In this document: in pieces, positions 1-6,395 of the stretch
Position numbering within the stretch: the first letter of the stretch is position 1
Layout: every line of letters starts with the position of its first letter
Assembly: GCA_905210845.1 (NCBI GenBank)
Contig: CAJLYG010000129.1
Coordinates: 1-9,110, forward strand
From: an uncultured Prevotella sp.
GTDB lineage: Bacteria > Bacteroidota > Bacteroidia > Bacteroidales > Bacteroidaceae
Direction of reading: 5' to 3'
DNA: 9,110 bases
Made by a program: the position numbers and the translations under genes
The notes under the pieces: model-generated
What the model saw: the letters and a program-made list of their open reading frames with translations, nothing else
Database searches by the model: none
Told to the model about the DNA's origin: nothing

Positions 1-130
1 CTATCTGCGTTTGGGGAGCAGGTGTTGCTTGCTGTGCAAAGGATCGTGACCACGCTGCTATCTGCTTCGCCAAGGATTGGATGTCGGAACGCAGGCCACT
101 GATGTTTGCGGCGATGATGTCTTCTTTCAT
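1..130 (-). CDS. Partial gene downstream of the relaxase, possible mobilization accessory protein (5' end only)
   Basis: An ATG at 130-128 overlaps the TGA of the relaxase gene in an ATGA arrangement, and the frame stays open for 43 codons to the window edge. The visible start reads MKEDIIAANISGLRSDIQSL and continues with a helix-forming stretch rich in Gln and Ala, then a Pro/Gln-rich segment. The 4-bp overlap is the usual mark of translational coupling, so I infer that it is expressed with the relaxase. In many Bacteroidales mobilizable elements a third small mobilization gene follows the relaxase. The visible part has no motif that identifies a family, so no function is assigned. It is too short and too close to the edge for a length comparison. 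Confidence 0.6.
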   Translation of the reverse strand, partial: MKEDIIAANISGLRSDIQSLAKQIAAWSRSFAQQATPAPQTQI

Positions 131-1035
131 TTTCTTCTTCGTTTTGAGGGTTGATAAATATGATGAGCTTTATGGATCTTCTTCGCTTCTTCATCGTCTC
201 TATTCCGCCAGCCTTGATTATTTACTGGGCTTCCGCTGCAGTCCAAGGATTGGGCATGAGGCTGAAAGAGGATCTCTTCCAATGCCTGTCCAAAGGCAAT
301 GACAAAATGAGGATAGCTCAGGGATGGATCAAGGCGATAACCGGAGCAGTGAGCATCTTCCATGCCGAACGACAAGCCCACCACTTTGTCAGCTGCTCTA
401 TCCGTCGTGGCCTGAACACTGACATTCCGTCGGGACAGGGCATTGAGAAAAGAATTCCAATCGGTAGATTCTTGCCGGGCATCCATAACAGCTGCACGCA
501 GTTGTGCCTTCTGCCGCTGGTGTGATCGCAACCGGTCCAAGTTCTGCTCTTTACTGTTCTTTCTCGCTATGTAGAGTCCATATTCCTCCGTCAGAGCCTT
601 GCAGATACGGGCACTGCGGTATCGCTCATTGCTGTCAGAGATAATCTGCCCTTCATTGCCAACAAGGTTATAGACGATGTGACAGTGAGGATGTCGCGTG
701 TCATGGTGTCTGGCAATGATGTATTGTGTATGGACGATACCCATCCGTTTCATCCACTCTTTGGCTATCTTAGCCATGAGCTCATCCCCTTCCCTGTTGT
801 CTGGGAAGCGGTCTGCATCTCTTGGGGAGAACGACAGAGAGATGTGCTTGACAGGCTTACGTCTGTTTGGACGCATAGAGGCCTGGATATAGAAACTATT
901 GGCTATAGCTTTGTTGTCGGTGACACAAACGCCCTCATAACCCAACAGGTTGGCTTGCTTCTTCTTATTCTTGTCATTATGTGCGTAGTTGACGATTCCG
1001 CCAAAATCCACGCGATTCAGTATCTTAGCGATCAT
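127..1035 (-). CDS. Relaxase / mobilization nuclease (MobA/VirD2-like)
   Basis: This 302-residue protein should nick one strand at oriT, stay bound to the 5' end through a tyrosine, and pilot the strand into a recipient. Motifs seen: N-terminal VNYAHND with candidate catalytic Tyr17; H64-ISLSF, the conserved HxxxSF strand; and the metal-binding triad region RHHDTRHPHCHIVYN with H110, D112, H115, H117, H119 and N123. These fit the Relaxase/Mobilization nuclease domain (Pfam PF03432, MOBP-like). The C-terminal third is less conserved and ends in a basic SKRRRK tail. Its length is normal for compact Bacteroidales relaxases such as the MocB and BtgB type. It starts at an ATG (1035-1033) that overlaps the MobC-like gene by 11 bases and ends in an ATGA overlap with the next gene, so the three look co-translated. 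The protein appears intact, with all key residues present. Confidence 0.9.
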   Translation of the reverse strand: MIAKILNRVDFGGIVNYAHNDKNKKKQANLLGYEGVCVTDNKAIANSFYIQASMRPNRRKPVKHISLSFSPRDADRFPDNREGDELMAKIAKEWMKRMGIVHTQYIIARHHDTRHPHCHIVYNLVGNEGQIISDSNERYRSARICKALTEEYGLYIARKNSKEQNLDRLRSHQRQKAQLRAAVMDARQESTDWNSFLNALSRRNVSVQATTDRAADKVVGLSFGMEDAHCSGYRLDPSLSYPHFVIAFGQALEEILFQPHAQSLDCSGSPVNNQGWRNRDDEEAKKIHKAHHIYQPSKRRRK

Positions 1036-1393
1036 AATGTAAAGGTTTTATTCGATTAATGATTTCACTGATTGCAGCGATGATGCCAATGCATTCTTCT
1101 TTGACGGCATCCAAACCAATGACATGCATCTGGTGAGCCATTTGGTTGACATTATTGGCTATGCCTGACAAGTCGCGAATGCCCTTTGCCAACTCAGGCG
1201 AAACCATTTCTCTAACGGTATTGTCCATTGCTGCCTGATGGCAATATTCACCTACTGACAAGCCAGCCTTTGCCGCTTTGGACTGTAGGTAAATAAAATC
1301 GTTCTCGCAGAACATTACTCTTACCATTTTTGTTCGTTTCTGATAGTCAGCCAGTTTAGGGCGACCACCTTTGTTGTTCCTTTCTGTTGTCAT
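1025..1393 (-). CDS. MobC-like mobilization accessory protein
   Basis: This small basic protein of 122 residues starts MTTERNNKGGRPKLADYQKR. An N-terminal ribbon-helix-helix-like segment (KMVRVMFCENDFIYLQSKAA, then GLSVGEYCHQAA) is followed by the MobC signature DLSGIANNVNQMAHQMH in the C-terminal half. Proteins of this type (MobC, PF05713; MocA and BtgA are analogous in Bacteroides) bind oriT and help the relaxase open the nic region. I chose the ATG at 1393-1391 over an upstream in-frame ATG at 1468 because the extra 25 residues look non-coding, would run through the candidate oriT hairpin, and the GRPKL-type start is typical of the family. It overlaps the relaxase start by 11 bases. There is no clear Shine-Dalgarno sequence, which is normal in Bacteroidota. 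Confidence 0.85.
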   Translation of the reverse strand: MTTERNNKGGRPKLADYQKRTKMVRVMFCENDFIYLQSKAAKAGLSVGEYCHQAAMDNTVREMVSPELAKGIRDLSGIANNVNQMAHQMHVIGLDAVKEECIGIIAAISEIINRIKPLHYDR

Positions 1394-1433
1394 TGTTGAT
1401 CTTATTACTGATGATTGCAGAGTGGTGTGGAAT

Positions 1434-1482
1434 GGCATTGCAGGGTATTGGCAGTTGTAAGATGCCAAAGTACCCTGTTGCC
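1434..1482. other. Long imperfect hairpin upstream of mobC-like gene, candidate oriT
   Basis: CAGGGTA (1441-1447) pairs with TACCCTG (1471-1477), and the adjoining TTGGCA (1448-1453) pairs with TGCCAA (1463-1468). This gives a 13-bp stem with a 2-base AG bulge and a 9-base loop. An outer GGCA (1434-1437)/TGCC (1479-1482) extends it after a small internal loop. It sits in the only sizeable gap of the replication/mobilization unit, just upstream of the MobC-like and relaxase genes, where oriT lies in related Bacteroides mobilizable elements. The structure is seen directly; the oriT role is inferred from position, and I cannot locate the nick site. Confidence 0.5.
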
Positions 1483-1486
1483 ATAG

Positions 1487-1505
1487 GTTTTAGTGACACT
1501 AAAAC
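1487..1505. repeat. Perfect 19-base palindrome with 9-bp arms, possible operator or part of oriT
   Basis: GTTTTAGTG (1487-1495) and CACTAAAAC (1497-1505) are perfect inverted copies around one central A. On neither strand does a T-run follow, so it is unlikely to be a simple terminator for the helicase gene that ends at 1527. A one-base centre is too tight for a normal hairpin loop and fits better with a dimeric protein-binding site, for example for the MobC-like ribbon-helix-helix protein. The function is inferred only. Confidence 0.55.
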
Positions 1506-1526
1506 ACAAACTTGCCACTCTAATCA

Positions 1527-3350
1527 TCATAGTTCTGTTTTCTGATACATACCTTGTCCCGTCCGGTGCAGCCGTTGTTCCCTGATAAAGAGATCTATCC
1601 ATTTAGAGGCTGTACTTCGGTTCTCGTGACTAGTCTCTATGAGAGCGTCATAGTCCTTCTTGGTAAACGAGACTGGCAGGAGATTGAAGAAAGCATTGCG
1701 TCGTGCGGCTGCGCCTCGTTCCTGTTGTTCGCCGGATGTCCTTCCTTGGACATTTGACAATCTGCGGTATACATATACAGAATGCCGAAGCAAGGTTTGA
1801 CAAATGAGCATAACTGTCTGATAGTCGCAATCCTGACAAAGCATATGAATGGTCCCATCCTGTGCAGGTGACAGGCGATGCATCTCTGCTTCCATCGTTC
1901 TCAGGGCCGTCAGCACCATCATCATTCGGAAGGCTATCAGCCCCATACGCCGTACGATGCCCTGCATGTTGTTGTCTACCTCATCGCAACATTCTTCATT
2001 GGCCTTACGAAGAAAGGATACAAACCGCGTCTGCAAATGTTGTGGCAGACAAAAAGTGTATGATCCTTGTCGCATGAAAGTCTGATGCAAATGATAGAAG
2101 CGCTCCCCCAACAGCTTAAACTTCGCATTCTTCGACTGAGCGACATCACTGGTGGCAAAGACATTTCGTATTCCTCGCTTGAAAGGAAGGGCATAGAAGC
2201 AGAACCTGCTGAGCAGTCCATCCTCCTCATTGCTTATCAGTCGATTCACTTGACCTGGCGTTCCTGCCAACACTACAGATATGCGGGGCTGTTCCACTTC
2301 TGACATCTCTCTGTCCTTGCATCGGCTCATACTCAGCACCTCGTGGTGGAAGGCCTTCCTCAACACATCAGAGTAGTTGCCATAATCCGATTTTAGCGTT
2401 TGACTGAGGGTGTCACCTTCTGTCTCAAACAGAAGAATGATGCCATCATTGTCTTTCGCAATTCTCAGAAAAGCACTGGCACTGCTGTTGGCCGGTACAA
2501 TAAGCGTTCTGAGCGGAGGCTCTTGCGGCATGTCCATTCCCCCAGACTTCTTTCCCTTGACATATTCAGCCATGTCTGTCTTATATTGTGCCTTCAGTCT
2601 GTTGGTCAGTTCATGAAGTTCTCTGTTGATGGGCACAACAAGTTCCCGGCATAACGACAACGCCCCCTTCCCCATTCCTGCTTCTGCCGTGACAAAAAGA
2701 TACAGATTGGGATATACGATACGTTCGTCATATACGCCGCAAAGATTATAAAAGCATACAGAGAGGGTGACAATGGAACCTATCAGTATTGTGCCCCTGT
2801 CATCCTTCGACACCGCATTGTCCACAGCTTCTTTCAGCAACGTAGGCAAGCCGTCAAACACCTCTTCTGGGAAAGAAGGAAGTGCATTGTCCCCCAATAT
2901 CCGTTTGTCCGTTTCTCCATTTTGGGTATTTGGAGAAATGGGTGATAGCCTCTTTCTCCATACTACTCCATGTTGTTCTGCCATATAGAACAATGTGGCA
3001 ATAGTAATCCCTTGCCTTTTGCCACGAAGGCAATAGGAGTATTGCTTGTCGGTCGCAACTTGGTTATAGTCATGATGCAACGAACTGAGCCGATGGAAAT
3101 ATCCTCTTCCGCCCTCACCGCAGGCATCGGCAAGCGCAAAGCCCAGGTTGACCCACTCAGCATAACGCGGTGCCACATCAATGCCGTGGGCTTCTATGGC
3201 TGAGACAACACTCTCCACATCCTCCTCCACATTATTATGTAGATGCGCACAAGAAGAATGTTTGCTTTCATCATGTGCAGGCACTCGCTGTTCAGAATGG
3301 ACATTCTCCCAGTCTTGCACGGAAAATATTTTCTTTGACATCATCTTCAT
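1527..3350 (-). CDS. PriCT-2 / DUF3987 primase-helicase protein
   Basis: This is a 607-residue protein if it starts at the clustered ATGs at 3350, 3344 or 3341 (MKMMSKKIFSVQDW). An upstream in-frame ATG at 3449 also exists, but the residues it adds look like out-of-frame translation of the preceding gene. Residues about 43-128 resemble the PriCT-2 domain that follows archaeo-eukaryotic primase cores (WVNLGFALAD, YFHRLSSLHHDYN, Y-x-YC, GITIATLFYMA). Then comes a DUF3987-type P-loop ATPase: Walker A TAEAGMGKGA with Lys228; an acidic strand GIILLFETEGD near 303-313 (Walker B-like); LAGTPGQV (sensor-like); and GLLSRF (arginine-finger-like). I infer a DNA helicase that works with the upstream primase-domain protein to replicate the element after excision or after transfer. 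It overlaps the upstream gene by about 50-59 bases in another frame and is followed by the oriT-like gap. Confidence 0.85.
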   Translation of the reverse strand: MKMMSKKIFSVQDWENVHSEQRVPAHDESKHSSCAHLHNNVEEDVESVVSAIEAHGIDVAPRYAEWVNLGFALADACGEGGRGYFHRLSSLHHDYNQVATDKQYSYCLRGKRQGITIATLFYMAEQHGVVWRKRLSPISPNTQNGETDKRILGDNALPSFPEEVFDGLPTLLKEAVDNAVSKDDRGTILIGSIVTLSVCFYNLCGVYDERIVYPNLYLFVTAEAGMGKGALSLCRELVVPINRELHELTNRLKAQYKTDMAEYVKGKKSGGMDMPQEPPLRTLIVPANSSASAFLRIAKDNDGIILLFETEGDTLSQTLKSDYGNYSDVLRKAFHHEVLSMSRCKDREMSEVEQPRISVVLAGTPGQVNRLISNEEDGLLSRFCFYALPFKRGIRNVFATSDVAQSKNAKFKLLGERFYHLHQTFMRQGSYTFCLPQHLQTRFVSFLRKANEECCDEVDNNMQGIVRRMGLIAFRMMMVLTALRTMEAEMHRLSPAQDGTIHMLCQDCDYQTVMLICQTLLRHSVYVYRRLSNVQGRTSGEQQERGAAARRNAFFNLLPVSFTKKDYDALIETSHENRSTASKWIDLFIREQRLHRTGQGMYQKTEL

Positions 3351-3891
3351 ATTTTGGATTAATGTATGCGTTGGGGTCATAGGGCAGAAGGCAGGAACGG
3401 GAAACGTCGCAGCCCGATCTGTCCACCTTGGGGAGTCCAGACGATTCAAGGCAGTTGGCTACGGCCTTGAAATATCGAGAATGCTCCATTCCCTGCAGGG
3501 CAACAGGAATAATCCACTTCAAGCCGTTGCCGGAGGGGCTGACAAACAACAGCTCCGTATCGAAGTACTCGTTGCCAAGCAATTGCTTTTTTAGCTTTGC
3601 CAAGTCTGCCACATGATCAAAATCGATACACATCAGTCCGGAATGCATTAATAGTTCCCGTTCGCATCGCTTTCTGAACAGCCCGGAAAAACAACAGAAG
3701 TCAAAGTTCGCTGTCTTGTACAGCTTGGCTTCCTTTCTGTCTTCGAGCATACGTAAAGCCTTTGTCTGAGGTTCAGCATAGTGCCCTACGATATATCGGT
3801 AAATGTCCACGATGCCGACTGCACGTATCGGTTCGGTATTATGGATTGGTTTCCGGAAGAAAGAAAACTGATAATCTTCTGTCATTTCCAT
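3292..3891 (-). CDS. BT4734/VirE-N domain protein, archaeo-eukaryotic primase-like
   Basis: This 199-residue protein matches the BT4734-like VirE N-terminal domain (PF08800), which is common in Bacteroidales mobile elements. The motif layout suggests an archaeo-eukaryotic primase core. LMCIDFDHV (Asp90, Asp92) looks like the metal-binding hhDhD motif, SPSGNGLKWI (118-127) like the nucleotide-binding S/G motif, and VDRSGCDVSRSCLLPYDP (Asp157, Asp162, Arg165) like the third motif. The motif match is seen; polymerase or primase activity is inferred. The protein ends soon after the YDPNAYINPKY signature, whereas PriCT-2 and helicase domains that usually follow on the same chain are encoded by the next, overlapping gene in another frame. 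Its ATG (3891-3889) overlaps the stop of the upstream HTH gene by 10 bases, which points to coupled translation. Confidence 0.85.
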   Translation of the reverse strand: MEMTEDYQFSFFRKPIHNTEPIRAVGIVDIYRYIVGHYAEPQTKALRMLEDRKEAKLYKTANFDFCCFSGLFRKRCERELLMHSGLMCIDFDHVADLAKLKKQLLGNEYFDTELLFVSPSGNGLKWIIPVALQGMEHSRYFKAVANCLESSGLPKVDRSGCDVSRSCLLPYDPNAYINPKYEDDVKENIFRARLGECPF

Positions 3892-4238
3892 AACTCACCT
3901 CCTTTCTTGGCATTGACAAAGTCTACAGCCTGTTGCATTAGATCCGACTTTGAGGTGTATGATTTGCTCTTCAGCCACTCGTCAATCTCCGATTGCAGGA
4001 AAGCCAATGCCTTGTTGATCTTATGCACAGGTATCTGCTTGGCAGAAACCCAGCCATAAACGGTCTGCTTGGCTGGATGTGAGGGAAGATAGGCACACAG
4101 CTCGTCCATATCCATCCATTTGGGTTGGTTGCTTGTCTGCTGACGCTGTAAGATGCTTACTGTCTTTCGCAGATCTTCTACTGACTTGATGAGATAGGAC
4201 AATGCGCCCGGTATCTCCTCGAATGATTTTACTTCCAT
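3882..4238 (-). CDS. Small helix-turn-helix (HTH_17, excisionase-like) DNA-binding protein
   Basis: This 118-residue protein has an N-terminal helical, probably coiled-coil stretch (about 12-35, SYLIKSVEDLRKTVSILQRQ) and a winged-HTH domain of the HTH_17/excisionase type (about 41-90: WMDMDELCAYLP, TVYGWVSAKQIPVHKI, LAFLQSEIDEWL). Such proteins serve as recombination directionality factors or transcription regulators in Bacteroidales elements. As the first gene of the replication/mobilization unit, it may control that unit or help excision; sequence alone cannot decide. The ATG at 4238 follows a Bacteroidota-type -7 box by about 31 bases, which supports this start over an out-of-frame alternative. 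The protein appears intact. Confidence 0.85.
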   Translation of the reverse strand: MEVKSFEEIPGALSYLIKSVEDLRKTVSILQRQQTSNQPKWMDMDELCAYLPSHPAKQTVYGWVSAKQIPVHKINKALAFLQSEIDEWLKSKSYTSKSDLMQQAVDFVNAKKGGELWK

Positions 4239-4269
4239 AGTTATTTATCGTTTTGGTAAACTTCTGCGG

Positions 4270-4277
4270 CAAAGGTA
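4270..4277 (-). promoter_or_regulatory. Bacteroidota-type -7 promoter box for the replication/mobilization unit
   Basis: On the minus strand this reads TACCTTTG, a full match to the Bacteroidota -7 consensus TAnnTTTG, about 31 bases before the HTH gene ATG. The -33 element is weak: TTA rather than TTG about 20 bases further upstream. It would transcribe HTH, primase-domain, helicase, mobC-like and relaxase genes. The rest of the 4239-4564 gap (326 bases) holds the integrase terminator (4437-4479) and a direct repeat near the integrase stop. Elsewhere in that gap I see only AT-rich sequence and no credible gene. Confidence 0.5.
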
Positions 4278-4436
4278 AACGATTTTTTATGGGTGCATAA
4301 TAGGTGGAAAAAGCCCCCACGCTTACCCCTCACGTTGCAACCAATATTTTAGTTTTTGTTAAGATAAAAGAAACAGAAGAAGCCCTTTAAGGTCGTATTC
4401 CCTTGCATTCTTATTAGCGTTTTAACGAGTACAGAC

Positions 4437-4479
4437 AAACAAAAACTCCCCTTGTTTGCCGGATGGCGAACGAGGAGAG
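4437..4479 (-). terminator. Intrinsic terminator of the integrase unit
   Basis: Arms at 4446-4460 and 4465-4479 pair over 15 positions with one mismatch and enclose a four-base loop (4461-4464). On the minus strand the stem is followed at once by TTTTTGTTT. It lies about 86 bases past the integrase stop codon and separates the recombination unit from the replication/mobilization unit. The plus strand has no T-run after the stem, so it should act on minus-strand transcripts only. Confidence 0.8.
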
Positions 4480-4540
4480 CTTAGTGCAAATGATCTTATA
4501 AAGAGCGTAACTACTTGGTGCTCAAAGGTGGAGATGAATT

Positions 4541-4605
4541 ATGACTTGTATTCGCAGTAATTTCTTATTTAACTTGGAGGTTATCAATATGAATTGTATT
4601 CGCAG
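4541..4605. repeat. Imperfect direct repeat flanking the integrase stop codon
   Basis: ATGACTTGTATTCGCAG (4541-4557) and ATGAATTGTATTCGCAG (4589-4605) match at 16 of 17 positions, 48 bases apart. One copy lies inside the last codons of the integrase gene and the other lies just past its stop. It may be a binding site repeated for the recombinase or its partner, or a small duplication left by past rearrangement. No function can be assigned from sequence. Confidence 0.6.
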
Positions 4606-5833
4606 CCTTTACCTTAGCCGAATCTACTATATGGGTATAGATTTGTGTAGTTTTCACATTTGTGTGCCCGAGCATCGACTTAATGGTATAGATGTCTGTA
4701 CCTAATTCCAGCTGCAACGTGGCGTAGGAGTGACGGAAGCAATGGAAAGATATATGCTTTTTTATACCAGCTGCCTCCACCCACCGGCGTAAGGGCTTTG
4801 AGATCCATGATGCCTTTTGCAATCCGGCAAATACGAGTAGTTCCTCATCTTCAGGATGCTCGCCACACAAGGACAAAGCCTGATCGGAGATAGGCAAATA
4901 AGCATCTTTCTTCGTCTTTATCTGCGACAAGTCGATACGCCAGCCGCCATTGCTCGTTTGAGAGAAATATTTCCATTTGAGTTTACTGATGTCTATATGC
5001 CGTAGTCCTGTAAGAATAGAAAAGAACGAGGCACGTCTCAGCACCTCATTCTCACAAGGTGTCTCAGCCAACCGCTTCACCTCCTCGAGTGAGAGTGTAG
5101 CGCGTACCTTATCCTCAGTGGGGATACCCTTCACCTTTGCACTCATATCGACGGTGAGGAACTCATCAATGAAGGCTTGTTTAAGTCCGGCCTTGACAAT
5201 GGAAAAATAGGTGGATGCTGTATTCCGGGAGATAGTGCCCTTCTTCCTGCCACCGAGCGGGGCACGCAGGAGGAACATTTTAATGTCTTCCAATACTCTC
5301 ACAGAGATGTTCTTGAAAGGAAGCGGCTTACCTTCCGAATAGATTCTGAGCAACTCACCAACTCTACACCAGTTCACGATGATGGCATCAGAACTGTTTG
5401 GATGCCGTTTGTAGATGATGTCATTGAAATACTTGATGAAGTCTTGTGCGCTTCGTTCCTTCTGCTCCATGATTTCCAATTCTCGGTCAGAATACAGCGC
5501 CATGCTGTCATATTCATGCTGACGCATCTTTCTGACATTGTCAGCATAGATACAAGCCTCTTGGTCCAAACGTGACTTGCATTGAATGATGCCATTCATG
5601 TCGCGCTTGGGCTTGTAATTGAACGAACCGTCAGGCAGGATGCGCGCAACGGACGAGACATCCCATACGGGAGTCGAGATGGTGCGATTGAGGGCTTCGA
5701 TCACTCTCTTTGCCTTGGCCTCGCCACGTTTATATACGGGATAGGACTCAATGAAGAGATACCACTCATCAGCATGGTGAACCGATTTCCTAAGTTTGAC
5801 GGTTACCTTTGTGTTGACTAATGCTTTTCTCAT
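4565..5833 (-). CDS. Tyrosine recombinase / integrase of the mobile element
   Basis: This 422-residue phage-type integrase should catalyse site-specific integration and excision of the element through a covalent 3'-phosphotyrosine intermediate. An N-terminal arm-binding region (about 1-100, VTVKLRKSVHHADEWYLFIE) leads to a SAM-like core-binding region (about 110-225) and the catalytic domain. Catalytic residues seen: Arg278 in LTGLRHIDISKLKW, a lysine in the IKTKKD turn (306-309), His364 and Arg367 in HCFRHSYATLQLELG, His390 in MLGHTNVKTT and the nucleophile Tyr399 in IYTHI. Length and motifs fit Bacteroidales IME and conjugative-transposon integrases, and the protein looks complete. Its ATG (5833-5831) overlaps the TGA of the upstream zinc-ribbon HTH gene as ATGA, so the two are probably translated together. 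An intrinsic terminator follows. Confidence 0.93.
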   Translation of the reverse strand: MRKALVNTKVTVKLRKSVHHADEWYLFIESYPVYKRGEAKAKRVIEALNRTISTPVWDVSSVARILPDGSFNYKPKRDMNGIIQCKSRLDQEACIYADNVRKMRQHEYDSMALYSDRELEIMEQKERSAQDFIKYFNDIIYKRHPNSSDAIIVNWCRVGELLRIYSEGKPLPFKNISVRVLEDIKMFLLRAPLGGRKKGTISRNTASTYFSIVKAGLKQAFIDEFLTVDMSAKVKGIPTEDKVRATLSLEEVKRLAETPCENEVLRRASFFSILTGLRHIDISKLKWKYFSQTSNGGWRIDLSQIKTKKDAYLPISDQALSLCGEHPEDEELLVFAGLQKASWISKPLRRWVEAAGIKKHISFHCFRHSYATLQLELGTDIYTIKSMLGHTNVKTTQIYTHIVDSAKVKAANTIHIDNLQVK

Positions 5834-6393
5834 TTCACTTCTGATTTATAGAGGTTATCAATTTCTTCCTTAGGTACGTAGACGAAGTTGCCTATCTGCC
5901 GTGAAGGAATGGAATATTTCCGGATGTGCGACCATACTGTACTGTCGTCAACATGATACCGGTTACATATCTCGCCGATGGTGTAGCAATCTCCCGGCTC
6001 CATGCTGTATTTCTTTGGAACCGGTCTCGTTTTCTCAGCATTACTTTCCGTTCTGGTGAGGAACATTGCTTCCAAGGCCGAGCGTTTGATTCTGGTCAGC
6101 CTTTTCCCTACATTGATAGCTGGTACAGTGCCATTCTTTATGAGCCGGTAGAGCGTAGTCCGCTCCACACCAAACATCGCCACGGCCTCCCGCACCGACA
6201 GATATTCCCTGATGTCGGGAATATGTAGTGCCAGTTGCGTGAGCTTCTCTTCCTTCCTTTGCGCGTCTTTTTTGCGCTTCCAAGCCACTTTGCTGCATTT
6301 GGGCGAACAATAGAGACTGTCAAGAGTCTTGGCAATAAACACCTCGCCACAGACCTTGCACTTGCGTTTAATCTCAAATCCGATTGCGGGCAT
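5830..6393 (-). CDS. Zinc-ribbon double helix-turn-helix protein, integrase partner
   Basis: This 187-residue protein starts MPAIGFEIKRKCKVCG. A C-x2-C...C-x3-C zinc ribbon (Cys12, Cys15, Cys29, Cys33) is followed by a basic helix (about 37-50, WKRKKDAQRKEEK) and two HTH_17-like domains. The first lies at about 64-111 (YLSVREAVAMFGVERTTLYRLIKNG, then a KRLTRIKRSALEAM wing) and the second at about 137-182 (YTIGEICNRYHVDDSTVWSHIRKY, then a FVYVPKEEIDNL wing). Two DNA-reading heads on one chain suggest it bridges sites at an attachment region or acts as a regulator and directionality factor; this is inference. I chose the ATG at 6393 because the 18 residues added by the ATG at 6447 read through a hairpin and repeats and lack family character. 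It is ATGA-coupled to the integrase. Confidence 0.8.
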   Translation of the reverse strand: MPAIGFEIKRKCKVCGEVFIAKTLDSLYCSPKCSKVAWKRKKDAQRKEEKLTQLALHIPDIREYLSVREAVAMFGVERTTLYRLIKNGTVPAINVGKRLTRIKRSALEAMFLTRTESNAEKTRPVPKKYSMEPGDCYTIGEICNRYHVDDSTVWSHIRKYSIPSRQIGNFVYVPKEEIDNLYKSEVK

Positions 6394-6395
6394 AA

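Noticed and set aside
1467..1473. TACTTTG on the minus strand as a -7 promoter for the mob genes
   Set aside because: It is one base short of TAnnTTTG, lacks a -33 partner at the right distance, and lies in the hairpin arm.
1394..1602. Minus-strand open frames overlapping the gap upstream of the MobC-like gene, including the extended MobC start at 1468
   Set aside because: They run through the oriT-like hairpin and the end of the helicase gene, have no recognisable domain, and the MTTERNNKGGRPKL start is the natural one.
1849..3203. Several plus-strand open frames of 60-85 codons opposite the helicase gene, and similar ones opposite dnaK and the relaxase
   Set aside because: They are antisense shadows of clear coding genes, with atypical composition and no family features.
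4269..4278. CTnDOT-like core motif (GTAnnTTTGC) on the minus strand before the HTH gene
   Set aside because: It matches only partly and overlaps an equally good -7 promoter box at normal distance from a start codon, inside the element rather than at an end.
4534..4560. Eight-codon plus-strand frame MNYDLYSQ preceded by AAAGGTGGAG, resembling a leader peptide with a ribosome site
   Set aside because: It points toward the 3' end of the minus-strand integrase, has no downstream plus-strand gene, and is explained by the direct repeat there.
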